Below, piece after piece: positions 23,131 through 35,563 of a stretch of DNA of 64,000 bases. The notes below the pieces were generated by a model. That model saw only the letters and a list, made by a program, of their open reading frames with translations. It searched no databases and was not told where the DNA came from. Position 1 is the first letter of the stretch; each line of letters opens with the position of its first letter. The DNA lies in contig CM035160.1 of NCBI GenBank assembly GCA_020205615.1, positions 11,011,821 through 11,075,820 of the forward strand, in the 5' to 3' direction. The position numbers were made by a program, and so were the translations under genes. This DNA comes from Panax quinquefolius. Lineage: Eukaryota > Streptophyta > Magnoliopsida > Apiales > Araliaceae.

Positions 23131-26100
23131 ATTTATAAATTCTCAAGAAGTTTATACCTTACTTGATACTTGGTGCTACCCATTCATTTATCTCTCTACT
23201 TGTGCTCAACGCTTAAATTTGACTCGGAAAAATTAGACTTTGACCTATCTGTGGAAACTCCGTTAGAGAAACTTTCATCACATCCACTCGCTTATAAATC
23301 TTGTTTGATTCAAGTTGGCACCATCACCTTACTTTACTGACCTTATCTCTTTAAAGATACTTGCTTTTGATGTGATTTTAGGGATTGATTGGTTAACTAC
23401 TCATCATGCCAAAATTGATTGTTTTCGTAAGGTTGTTAGTTTTTATATTCCTAACCAACTCTGTTGTTATGCAATTCAAGCAACTAAACCATTAAAATCA
23501 ATCATCGCTATATCTAATCATAAAGCTATTCGCTTATTGAAAAAGCGGATGTCAAGCTTTCTTAGCCCATGTTATGGATTTGAATAAAGACACGCCAAAT
23601 TTGAATAATATTCCCGTTGTTATTGACTTTCCGACGATTTCTCAAGAACTTCCTGCCCTACCCCGTAACGTGAAGTTGAATTCTTATTGATCTTGAACCC
23701 GGTAAAGCCCATTTCTAAAACCCCATATCGAATGGCTCCTATTGAACTTCAGGAGTTAAAGGTCCAACTACAGAATTATTGGACATCGGTTTCATTCGCC
23801 TTAGTACATCTCCTTGGGGTGCTCCTGCTTTATTCAGTAAAGAAGAAAGACGGGAGTATGCAACTTTGTATTGACTATCGGAATTGAACCATGTCACCAT
23901 CAATAATAGGTATCCTCACCTCGTATTGATGACTTGTTTGACCAGATTGTAAGGGGAACAATTCTTTTCAAAAATCGATCTTCGCTCGGATATCATCAAT
24001 CAAGATTAGAATTGAGGATATTCTAAAGACTTCCTTTAGAACTCGGTACGGGCATTATGAATTCTTAGTCATGTCTTTCGGACTGACTAATGCTCCTGCG
24101 GCTTTCATGGATATGATGAATCGAGTATTCAAGGAATATTTGGATCAATTCGTTGTTGTCTTTATTGATGACATTCTCATATATTCCAAAAGCCGTGAAG
24201 ATCATGAGCACCATTTGAAGCTGGTACTCCAAAGGCTTCGTGAAAACCAACTATATGCCAAATTGAAGAAATGCGAGTTCTGGCTTGAGGAAGTAGCATT
24301 TCTTGGGCACGTGGTGTCAAAACATGGAGTATCCGTCGACCCGCCAAGATTGAAGCAATACAAAGTTAGAGCAATCAAGTCGGTTGATCAAGACGTAGCT
24401 TCTTGGGCTTAAATGGTTATTATCGGAGATTTGTGGAAGGGTTTTCTCGAATCGCTACTCCATTAACCCAAATTTACTAGGAAGGATACAAAATTCATTT
24501 TGAGCGAAGAATCGAGAAGAGTTTCCAAGAGCTTAAGAGGAGACTCATTTCTAAGACTGTTTCTAACAATACCATCCGCACGGATGGATTTGTTATCTAC
24601 AAATGATGCTTCTCGCAAAGGGTTAGGATGTGTTCTCATGCAACGTGGGAAAGTCATAGCCTTTATGCCTCGCGACAACTTAAAGAGTATGAGAGGAATT
24701 ATCCTACTCATGATCTATAGTTAAGCGTGATCGCTTTCAAGCGCTTAAAGATATGGAGGCACTATCTATATGGGGAGAAAGTGGAGATATATTCGCACCA
24801 TAAAAGCCTTAAATATTTCTTCACTCAAAAAGAACTCAACATGCGGCAGCGACGTTGGCTCGAGCTATTGAAAGACTACGACCACACTATTCAATACCAT
24901 CCTAGAAAAGCGAACGTGGTAGCTAACGCGTTGAGTAGAAGATCATATGCGGGAATGAGTGCGATGATGTCAAGTATACGCATAGAGCCAACTTTAATAG
25001 AAAAAGTTAAGGTTGCTTTCGAGCCACCGGCCCGGAGCCGATGCGTATGAAGAAGAAAGTACAAGAAGGAGCTATTCCGGCGAGAATTGATGAAGAAGGA
25101 ATACTTGAGTCCACTCTAGACTTTATGTCCCTAACGACTGATTTGAAGTACAAGATTATGATGGAGGCACACAATACACCATTTGCAATCCATCCCTCGA
25201 AGTACTTAAAATGTATCGTGATCTTCGACATACATTTTGGTGGAACAATATGAAGAGAGAGATTGCAAAGTTTATCTCGATGTGTTTAACTTGTCAACGT
25301 GTAAAGGCGAGCATCTAGTACCTAAGGGTCCGTTGCAACCACTTGAGATTCTGATATGGAAGTGGGAACATATTACCATGGATTTTGTTACGGGTCTTCC
25401 TATGGTTTCTCAAGGCATCAATGCTATTTGGGTTATTGTTGATAGATTAACCAAAGTCTCGCTCATTTCTTGCCGACACGGAGACTTATTCCTCGAACGC
25501 CTTGCTAGTATGTACGTGAATGAGATTGTGAGGTTACATGGCATGCCTGTATCCATAGTTTCGGATCGTGACCCAAGATTCACTTCAAGATTTTGGGTTA
25601 GCTTGCAAAAAGCTATGGGCACGGATTTACGATTCAGTTCGGCATACCATCCTCAAACGGACGGACAATCAAAAAGGACTATTCAAACTCTTGAAGATTT
25701 ATTAAGACTCTGTGTCCTAGACTTCAAGGGCAGTTGGGATAAGTATTTACCATTGGTGGAATTCTCCTACAACAACAGTTATCAGGCAAGTATAGGTGTG
25801 GCTCCATTTGAAGCATTATATATGGACGAAAAGTGTCGCTTCTCAAAGATATGTTGGGACGAGGTGGGTGAAGCAACATTGTTGGGACCCGAGTTGAGTA
25901 CGTATGACTACTTTAAAAGATCCAAATGATTCGACAACGATACAAACGGCACAAGATCGACAAAAGAGTTGTGTGAATCTTCATCGAAAGGACGTGGAAT
26001 TTAGTGTAGGGGATCATGTATTGTTGCGAGTTGCTCCATGGAAGGGAGTTACAAGATTTGGGAAGAGAGGAAAGCTCAATCCACGATTTATTGGTCCATT

Positions 26101-26464
26101 TCAAATTCTTGACCGAGTAGGAAATGTAGCCTATAGACTCGCGTTACCTCCGAGTATGTCTCGTGTTCATAATGTGTTTCACATATCTGTACTTAGTAAA
26201 TATGTGAAAGACCCGAACCACGTTATAGAGTTAGAACCGGATGAGATAGACGAAGACTTAACGTATGAGGAGGTACCTGTCAAGATCTTGGATAGGAAGG
26301 AGCATGTCCTACGCGCAAAGGTCATACCACAAGTTAAAGTTCTGTGGAGGAATCATGCTATAGAGGAAATGACCTGGGAATTGGAAACAGAAATGAAAGC
26401 GAGGTATCCTCACCTTTTCGAAACACCAGGTACGTACATCAATTTCGAGGACGAAATTTCATAA
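23131..26464 (+). pseudogene. Degenerate pol of element 1
   Basis: Protease comes first; its Asp motif near 23158-23200 is frame-shifted after LLDT, with VILGIDWL at about 23372. Reverse transcriptase follows (about 23687-24400), with [19 protein letters not shown] and the FIDD active site at 24161-24172. RNase H (about 24560-24950) has [13 protein letters not shown] and [13 protein letters not shown]. Integrase (about 25090-25920) has catalytic Asp at 25381-25383 and 25564-25566, but Lys (25672-25674) where the family has Glu. The tail has a GPF motif and a chromodomain-like end (about 26255-26416), ending NFEDEIS. Multiple frame shifts separate the domains. Confidence 0.9.
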
Positions 26465-26475
26465 GGAGGGGAGGT
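26463..26475 (+). other. Polypurine tract of element 1
   Basis: AAGGAGGGGAGGT lies directly before the 3' LTR and directly after the end of pol, the expected primer for plus-strand DNA synthesis. Confidence 0.85.
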
Positions 26476-29073
26476 TGTAAGACCCCAACTTATTATTAAT
26501 GAAATTTAAATTTCTCTATTTATTATTTTGAAATAAGTAAGGGTTGATTTGATTAATGTGGATAGTTAGGGGTAAAATACGCAAATATTTCAAAATAAGC
26601 AAGTGGTTATAAAATATTCATTGTTGTTTGTATATATATTCGTTTGGTCGTGGTGAAATATTCAGACTTGTCGGGGAATATTCGAAATGCGACGACCAAG
26701 CCACGTGTGGGGCCCCATAACTGAAGCGATTGGATGAAGAAAACGACAAATATAAGTTGTTTAAAAATAACAACAGTAGTTATTCTGCTATTATCTTTGT
26801 TAAAATACTTGGTGGTTAAAACACGAAAGACACCAGATTGCACCAATTATTGATTCTTACGTAAGAAGGCACTACTTAATAATGGTTACGATAATTACTA
26901 TTCAAGATTTTATTGATTCAATAATTCAACGTATTGATATTTTATATTGTTGTTGTTTTGATAAATTGTCATTACACAATTTTTCCATTATCGATGCAAT
27001 AATTCATATTATCTGAATAATATTATTAGATAACATTATTGGCAATGTCTAGAAAGTTCTGTCTAAGGAGAGGTTTGGTCACCTAATCATGCGCCAAAGA
27101 GTGAGAAATTCTTATTGAAAGCCCCTCTCCCTGAACCGCCTCAGTTGTCAATATTGTGATTCTCGTAATATTATTTATGAATAATTAATTATTGATTCAT
27201 ATGATGAGAAAAATATTGATTTTATGTGGATATAGATGGAGAAAAATTTTAATGTGACAATTGTTGAAAATTGAAATTTTATCTTTTTTCGATAATGTAT
27301 TATTATATTTTAAATATATAATAATGGTGATATTTTTACAACGAATGTGGGATATATGAGTATACGAGGAGAAAGAGTATTTTTGTTGCAATAAATGTTT
27401 AAAACATGTTAAACATGCTCATTGGACCCCATTTATTGACTAAAATTTGATTATAAACTTGTAAAATCGTCCGCTTTGTGGATTTTGGTCAATTTCTGTT
27501 TGGAATTTGGAAAACTTTCTTCCGCAAAGTTGTAGAGAATTGAATTTCCTATAAAAATCATGAGATTCGAATTTTCTGATAAAAGGGCTATTTATTGTGA
27601 ATTATTGAAGTTCAAAGTCTCAAATCATTGATTTTTGGAAGTTTTAATTATTATTTTAAAGAAAAACGTTTTTTGCATTTAAGTGGGCTAACATGTGATA
27701 TTAATTGCTGAAATCAGATCTTCAAAGATGGGCTAAGGAAATTTATAATATATATTAATATTTTATTAAATTTTCTACTTTGTTTCTAAAGATTTTCCTA
27801 TAAATAGGTGCTTAGGTTAGAATTGAAAATCACACCGTAAACTCAAGTTTTCTCTATCTATATTATCGAGCATATTCTTGTGAGTATTTTGAGTATACTT
27901 TGAGTATTGTTAGACGGTCAAGAAGTTTCCTTCAAAGACTATACCCTATTCCAAATTTAGAAGTACTAATCTTTCGAGGTAAGGGATATTATTTTTTTTC
28001 GAATGATATTATTTCTTCAATATCATTATGTTGAAATATCGATGAACTGAAGTTTTATCAAATTTAGAACTTTTGGTGTCGAGTTACTATTCACGATACT
28101 GACCTTATTCACGATACTCACCTTTATTCACGAATACTCAAGACTATTCATCGAAAAATGAAAAAAATTTTCTTTTCGTCCAAAATATTTATTCCGGATA
28201 CTAGCTTTGATTGTATCCATGTTTTGATCATTCTTGAATTTTACACCACCGTGATTATTTTTGAGGTATTTTGGACATGGATAAAATAAAGTACTAATCC
28301 TTAATCCTTAATCCTTGTCATTTTGTTTCACCGGATTCGCTTTTTTAAAAATATTTTCATCATCCTCGGTCTTAAATGATGATATTATTGAATATCTTTG
28401 GCTGTAGTGTGCAAAGATGAATGATTTCTCAAGAATATCTTTGGCCCAGTAGTGCAAAGATGAGCAGTGTTTAGATGAATACGACCAATCGATGAATATC
28501 TTTGGCTTTGTAGTGCAAAGATGAATATTTGATTCCGTATGTATGTTGATTGATGTTACAGGATAAAAAGATAGATGATTTAACTTTTAAATTCATACAT
28601 AGAAGATAGTAGTTTGCATTCTCTACTTAACTCTTCTAATGAATTATTATTTCACCATGAATATTGGTTTAAAAACTTGTTGTCTATCAGATTCTATTAG
28701 TTTTTTTTTTCTGTTGAAGACTAATGATAATTTGTTGTATATTATCTTAGTCATAATATTCTTTACTGGGCTAGTTGAGCTCACCCTTTTCCTTTTTGTT
28801 CCATTTTTCTTCTCAGGAGGCGAGAATATAGTGAGTACGAGTCGGGGTATGGAATGAAGGTTCTAGAGAGTTGTTTAGTAGTTCTCACCATTTTGTAAAA
28901 TAATGTATCAATAAATGTGATGAGGATTTATTTGAGTATAGATATTGTCTAGAAGATAATATTTGTATTCAAACTCACAGTTTTACTGTTGTAATAATAA
29001 AGTTATAGTTGTTTCTGTACCATGTATTGACAACTCAGAATGGGTGATGTATACCTATTTTGGGGGCGTCACA
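26476..29073 (+). repeat. 3' LTR of element 1 (LTR type B)
   Basis: It starts TGTAAGACCCCAAC and ends GGGGGCGTCACA, followed by the ACGAG target duplication. The TATA box is at 27799-27806. It differs from the 5' LTR by small changes that cluster at CAG/CTG sites, for example CAACTCAGAATGGG here against CAACTCGTAATGGG at 21670. Confidence 0.93.
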
Positions 29074-29078
29074 ACGAG

Positions 29079-30120
29079 TTTAGTCGCGACAGGAGGCTTC
29101 GGCTTCGTATTTTTGTCTTCTTCGTCGTTGATCTTTTGTTTCGATTTTAAAGTTGCATGATTTTAGGGACGGTTAATTTCAAATATGAAATTGGATAATT
29201 AACTGGATAATGACACGTGATTTTAGGCGCGTTATATTGCTTATGTTTTATTTTTAGGCGCGTTATATTGCTTATGTTTTATTTTTGTAATTATGTTGTG
29301 TATGTTTTATTTTTGTAATTACTTTCTAAATGTTGTATATTAGTGTAAAGGACCCATACATAAAATTATAAAACACTCATGTCTAATTTTTTAGTAAAAA
29401 AGGAACCGTTGATCAATTAAAGACAATAAAAAAATTTCCAACGGTCTCTTCAACTACTTTGGGATACTCAAATTGGTGAATCACATCATAAAAATCGTCT
29501 TCAACAGCCTCTTAAACCTTAGTCATCAAATTTGTAACTTCCTTCACGCTCTTTAAATATGCAATTAAAGGCTAAAAATATTTATTAGGCTTGATGGGTT
29601 TGATGTATAATTCATTGAATTGGAGAGACTGACGAAACACAAAATATGAAAGTAACAAATAATGTTCTTCAAATTATCCCGTAAATCAACAAACTTCAAT
29701 TAAAAAAAAAATTGCTACTACGGTTGAAGATGCTCTAACTATATCTAAATCTAGTTAAAAGAGTGATTAAACAATGAATGTATGTTAACATTAATTGATG
29801 ATATATCAGCACGTACGACACCATTAACACGTTATACGTATTGCCTCGCATCATCATGTTTCTAGGGATTAACTCATTGTTGTCCTCCTACAACTCCAAA
29901 GCAGAAGTGGTTAATATGAAGTTTATTTTTGAGTAAGTTGGTCAATTAATGTAATATTAATTACGGCACATACGCATCGATTTATACGCGTCAACGTTCT
30001 ATTCATTAATCGACCAACTTACCAACTTCATGCTAACGGGATCCATCAAAGCCTACCAAGCTTAAACTTTAATCTCTCTCATATTTCTCCGAGCAACAAA
30101 GAGAGAGAGAGAAATTCATT
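29079..30120. other. Intergenic stretch before the E1 copy
   Basis: The first 70 bp are the far side of the element 1 insertion site. A perfect 31-bp tandem duplication beginning TTTTAGGCGCG lies at 29221-29251 and 29252-29282. The rest is AT-rich with no gene, RNA or further transposon that I can recognise. Confidence 0.6.
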
Positions 30121-30665
30121 TCCATAAATAGCCCTCATTTCCTTTCCTATATATTCTCTCCGCATCTCCGTCTTCCCTTTGAATGAAAACAACACCTCAC
30201 TCGCATAAATTCTCTCACTATAGCCCATTCCACCAACACCACGCTTCAATTCGCCATTTCTCTCCCTCAGATTCCATACTTTTCCACTCCAGAGCTCCAA
30301 TCTGTACGTTCCATTTCTTTTATCTTTCTAATCTCATCTTATTCTTTACTTCAACTATCTAATCATTTGACGCAATTAACGAAGTGCTATTATTTCTGGA
30401 TTACTCTATGCCAAATCTTACCATCTTGATTTTCAGCTATTATGGCCCGTTTGATTGGTGTTAATTTAATGTTCAAAGCTTTGGTTTTTCAGTAATTAGG
30501 ATTATTTATCAAGCTAAAGTTTTTACCAAGCTAAGCTGAGATTATACAGCACGTATCTGTTTGCTCTTGATTTAATTGTGTTTGAGCATTAGAATTTAGA
30601 TATGTTTTTGTGATAATTCTTTTTTGGATGGGGTTTTGTGGATTTTCAGCAGTTTGTTGCACTAT
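30120..30665 (+). promoter_or_regulatory. Promoter and 5' UTR intron of the E1 copy
   Basis: TATA-like stretches lie at 30123-30130 (CATAAATA) and 30148-30155, followed by a CT-rich leader. A plausible donor, CT|GTACG, at 30304 and acceptor, TTTCAG, near 30649 suggest an intron in the 5' UTR, common in plant housekeeping genes. This is inferred from sequence only. Confidence 0.45.
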
Positions 30666-33600
30666 ATGTTTCCTAAAAAAGACCAGTAGGAGGAGGAGCT
30701 GTAGGGAGCGGTAGCATTAACATCAGTAGTAGTGATTCAGAGAGTTTTCTCAGGAGTAATAAGATCGGTCGTTTGATCTCTCCAATTCTCACCGCCACTA
30801 CTGCAGATAGCAAGAAGAGCGGCAGCGGGGACTCTAACAACAGCAGCGCCGTACTTGGCAACACCGGAGGAACCAGTAGTGTTATTGAACCGTCTATACC
30901 GAATATGGCTTTAGATAATGGAAATCCGCAAGACATCGATGAAGATCTTCATAGCAGACAGCTGGCCGTGTACGGCCGCGAGACGATGAGGCGCCTTTTT
31001 GCCTCTAATGTCCTTGTCTCCGGCATGCAAGGCCTTGGCATTGAAATCGGTATGGAATCTAATAAGAGTGTCTGTTTATGAATTGTTCCCATCTGAAACG
31101 GTTTGGATTTAAAGACTATTTGTGTTTAATTAGTTACTCATTTTTTCTAATCCATATGTTACTTTTGAGGCTTTGTAGTTTATGCAATTTTTCCTACATG
31201 CTAGTTGCACTCACTATTGTTTCCGAGTCCTTGACTAGAAATTAGTGAGTAGATAGGTTCATGATTTGAAGTTATTTCTTGATTTTTATGCTTTGGTAGT
31301 TTGTTTATGTTTTAAACGGGTATGGATGTATAGGCCGTTTTGCTCGTCACTTATTTATGGTTGCAGACTTGCAGTTACAGTAAAACATTCCCTTTAAAGT
31401 TTTAACAACTACCATTGATATTTTGTTTGTTTGGATTGACAACTATTCTTCTTGTTATACTCACTGTTGATTATTTTTGTATCCTATATGCAACTGAATT
31501 TTGCTCTACTTCACATGTTAATTTAGGGTTTGTAGTTATTTAACTAATCTAACTTGTCCTGGGAATAAATATATTTAGGGTAGGTTCGCTTACTAGCTTT
31601 TATAGTGTTTGCTGCAGTAGTGTTTAGTGCTTTGGTCCACTTGGTGCGTTTAAGCTTCAATGTTGTGTTTGTGAGCTAAATAAGTTGTATTTTCCGCTGG
31701 TAGACGAATAAGCATTTAATGTTCCAACTTATGATTATGATCTTTCTTGACTAGATGGATTACTGTTGTGGAATGAAATTTTCATATCTTTGCGTTGCAA
31801 AATTGAATGACGGCTTTTTTATTTTATGTAATTATATTGAAATCACATGCAGCAAAGAACCTCGTAATTGCTGGTGTCAAGTCTGTGACATTGCATGATG
31901 AAGGGAATGTGGAATTGTGGGATTTGTCCAGCAATTTCATTTTTACAGAGAATGATGTTGGTAAGAACAGAGCACTTGTTTCCGTTCAAAAGCTGCAGGA
32001 GCTCAACAATGCTGTTGTCATTTCTACCTTAACCACAAGATTGACTAATGAGCAATTATCTGATTTTCAGGTAATTGCTGCACTCAAATTTACACGAATC
32101 AGTGATTAATTTATTTGTTTATAAATGAAAGTTATTGGGTTCATTTCCTACTTTTACTTCTTTGTATTACTTTATCACGCATCAGTTATTTGCACCCAGA
32201 CTTTACTCTTTTTGTTTCCTAAATACATATAGATTACAAAATATATATGATGCCCATTGAGATGATGCTCCTTTTTCATGCATTTGCAGGCTGTGGTTTT
32301 TACTGATATTGACTTGGAGAATGCAATTGCATTCAATGATTACTGTCATAATCATCAACCACCTATTGCATTCATAAAAACTGAAGTAAGAGGTCTCTTT
32401 GGTAATGTGTTCTGTGATTTTGGTCCAGAGTTTACTGTAGTTGATGTTGATGGCGAGGAACCTCACACGGGTATTATTGCATCTATCAGTAATGATAAGC
32501 CTGCACTTGTATCGTGTGTTGATGATGAAAGGCTTGAGTTCCAGGATGGGGATTTTGTTGTGTTCTCAGAAGTTCGGAGGATGACGGAACTTAATGATTG
32601 AAAACCGCGGAAGATAATTAATGCAAGGCCATATTCTTTCAGTCTTGAGGAGGATACTGCAAATTTTGGTGCATATGAGACGGGAGGTATTGTCACTTAG
32701 GTGAAGCAGCCTAAGGTCTTGAATTTTAAGCCATTAAAAGAAGCACTCAAGGAACCAGGCGAATTTTTGCTGAGTGATTTCTCCAAGTTTGACAGGACAC
32801 CTCTGTTGCACTTGGCTTTCCAAGCACTTGACAAGTTTGTATCTGAATTAGGATGCCTCCCAGTTTCTGGTTCAGAAGAAGATGCACAAAAGCTTATATC
32901 CATTACCAGCAACATCAACGAGATCTTCGGAGATGGAAAACTGGATGATATTAACCCAAAACTTTTGCAACACTTTGCATTTGGTGCCCGAGCTGTGTTG
33001 AATCCTATGGCTGCTATGTTTGGTGGAATTGTTGGTCAGGAGGTTATGAAAGCATGCTCCGGAAAGTTTCATCCACTTTTCCAGGTTATTTTTTTCCTAT
33101 AAAATACTCTTTGATTAATATTGTTTCATCATCCCCACATTGTACAGTTTGGGCATTTCAGTTGCATAAACTGTGAGTCTTCAGTATTGGGCTTAATTCA
33201 TTTTCAGCATATTCTTCTGAAGCACATGGTCGTTTTATTTATTTTTGACACATTATCATTTTTTGCCTATTTTTCCTCCTCTCTCTCTCTCTATACATAC
33301 TGTAGTTATTTTTTACTATATAAGTTGACTGTCAATATTTTTCCTTGTATTTTCTGCAAATGTGTCTGCAGTTCTTCTACTTTGACTCAGCTGAGTCTCT
33401 TCCTACCGAGCCACTGGAACTCAGTGACCTCAGACCATTGAACAGCCGTTATGATGCACAAATATCAGTTTTTGGAGCAAAACTTCAGAAGAAACTGGAA
33501 GATGCGCAGGTGTTTGTTGTAGGATCTGGTGCACTGGGCTGTGAGTTGCTGAAGAAATTTAGCTCTGATGGGAGTTTCATGCAACAGTGGAGGGAAGCTG

Positions 33601-35563
33601 ACAGTCACTGATGATGACGTAGTTGAGAAGAGTAACCTCAGTAGGCAATTTCTGTTTCGTGATTGGAACATAGGGCAGGCCAAATCCACTGTTGCTGCTA
33701 CTGCTGCTGCATTGATAAATCCTAGTCTTCACATTGAAGCATTGCAGAATCGAGTGGGCCCTGAGACGGAGAATGTTTTTGATGATACCTTCTGGGAGAA
33801 TCTAAGTGTTGTTGTAAATGCCCCGGACAATGTCAATGCTAGACTGTATGTTGATCAAAGATGCTTGTATTTTCAAAAGCCACTTTTAGAGTCGGGAACC
33901 CTAGGAGCCAAGTGCAACACTCAGATGGTCATTCCTCACTTGACTGAAAACTATGGTGCTTCGAGGGATCCGCCAGAGAAACAGGCGCCCATGTGTACTG
34001 TCCATTCATTCCCACACAACATTGACCATTGTTTGACATGGGCGAGATCAGAATTTGAGGGTTTGCTTGAGAAAACACCTGCTGAAGCGAATGCCTATCT
34101 TTCAAATCCAAGCGAATATACTTCTGCAATGGTGAATGCTGGTGATGCTCAGGCCAGGGACAACTTGGAACGTGTTCTTGAGTGCCTCGACAAGGACAGA
34201 TGCACAACATTCCTAGACTACATTACATGGGCCCGCCTAAGGTACGTCCTTCATGTTTGATTTTTCTGTTCTTTTCTCTGTGAAGTGCACTGTCATGTCA
34301 CTGTTTCTGATAATTTTTGTTCCTTCTTTAGGTTTGAAGATTATTTTTCTAACCACGTAAAGCAGTTAATTTTTACTTTCCCTGAAGATGCTGCAACCAG
34401 TACTGGGGTTCCATTTTGGTCGGCCCCTAAGCGCTTTCCCCAGCCACTTCAGTTCTCTACTACTGATCTAAGTCACCTGCATTTTGTCATGGCGGCATCC
34501 ATACTACGTGCTGAGACATTTGGCATCTCTATTCCTGATTGGGCTAAGCACCCTAAGACGTTGGTGGAAGCTGTTGATGAAGTGATGGTCCCTGAATTTC
34601 AACCAAAGGAAGGTGTCAAAATCGAGACTGACGAGAAGGCTACTAGCCTCTCTACTTCTTCTATAGATGACGGTGCAGTTATCAACGAATTAATCATGAA
34701 GCTAGAGCAGTGTCAGAAAGTTCTTCCCTCCGGGTTCAGGATGAAACCAATTCAATTTGAGAAGGTTTTTCCTTTCCAACTCTGAAATTACTTTTGTATC
34801 CATTATGGTTCATTTTCCATCATTAGTCAACATATAGTGTGGAGTATGTATGCCTTCTGGTCTGAGTACCCATTGTTATATGACAAGTATTTCAGACTAT
34901 TTGAGAAGTATTGGTCTTAAATTCATCTAGTAGTGTGCCTGACATTGCATATTTCATATAATGAAGGACAATGATACAAATTACCACATGGACATGATAG
35001 CCGCACTTGCCAACATGAGGGCAAGAAATTACAGAATACCCGAAGTTGACAAGCTGAAAGCCAAATTTATTGCCGGAAGAATTATCCCTGCAATTGCAAC
35101 CTCCACATCAATGGCCACAGGTCTTGTCTGCCTGGAGCTTTACAAGGTTCTGAGTGGAGGGCACAAAGTGGAGGACTATCGCAACACATTTGCAAACCTA
35201 GCTCTACCTCTGTTTTCCATGGCTGAGCCTGTCCCCCCTAAAGTCGTTAAGCACCAAGACATGAAGTGAACTGTCTGGGACAGATGGATTGTTAATGGCA
35301 ATCCTACATTGAGGGAGCTTCTCCAGTGGCTTTCCAACAAGGGGCTGAACGCCTACAGCATTTCATGTGGAAGCTGTCTGCTCTACAATAGCATGTTTCC
35401 TCGGCACAGGGACCGAATGGACAAAAAGGTGGTGGATTTGGCAAGGGAAGTGGCTAAGGTGGAGCTCCCATCTTACCGTCGGCACTTGGATGTTGTGGTT
35501 GCATGTGAGGATGATGAAGACAATGATGTCGACATACCTCAGATATCCATTTACTTCCGTTAG
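30666..35563 (+). pseudogene. Ubiquitin-activating enzyme E1 (UBA1-like), broken copy
   Basis: E1 adenylates ubiquitin, carries it on a Cys thioester and passes it to E2 enzymes. Exons: 30666-31049, 31853-32070, 32290-33084, 33372-34241, 34332-34764, 34967-35563; all junctions keep GT-AG and phase, and the length would be near 1100 residues, normal for plants. ThiF-like repeats ([10 protein letters not shown]..; [17 protein letters not shown]), the catalytic Cys in PMCTVHSFP (33994-33996) and the C-terminal ubiquitin-fold domain are present. Lesions: one base lost in the A-run at 30675-30680, putting the ATG out of frame; TGA for Gly at 32599-32601; TAG for Gln at 32698-32700; one extra base near 33555; TGA for Trp at 35267-35269. 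Kept introns mean it is not a retrocopy. A few lesions could be sequence errors, but the three other genes nearby are clean. Confidence 0.9.

Larger units (their letters stand above)
19116..29073 (+). mobile_element. Complete Ty3/gypsy chromovirus element, plus strand (element 1)
   Basis: The element is 9958 bp, with LTRs of 2597 and 2598 bp, a primer-binding site, gag and pol remnants, and a polypurine tract in order. It is flanked by a perfect target duplication, ACGAG at 19111-19115 and 29074-29078. RNase H before integrase and a chromodomain-like tail after it place it among plant chromoviruses, probably Tekay/Del. Frames are interrupted many times. Equal LTR lengths and close similarity suggest a fairly recent insertion, if base-call noise is set aside. 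Confidence 0.95.

Noticed and set aside
1069..29073. Integrated plant pararetrovirus (caulimovirus) copies
   Set aside because: Elements have LTRs, target duplications, integrase and a chromodomain-like tail, and no movement or coat protein; they are Ty3/gypsy retrotransposons.
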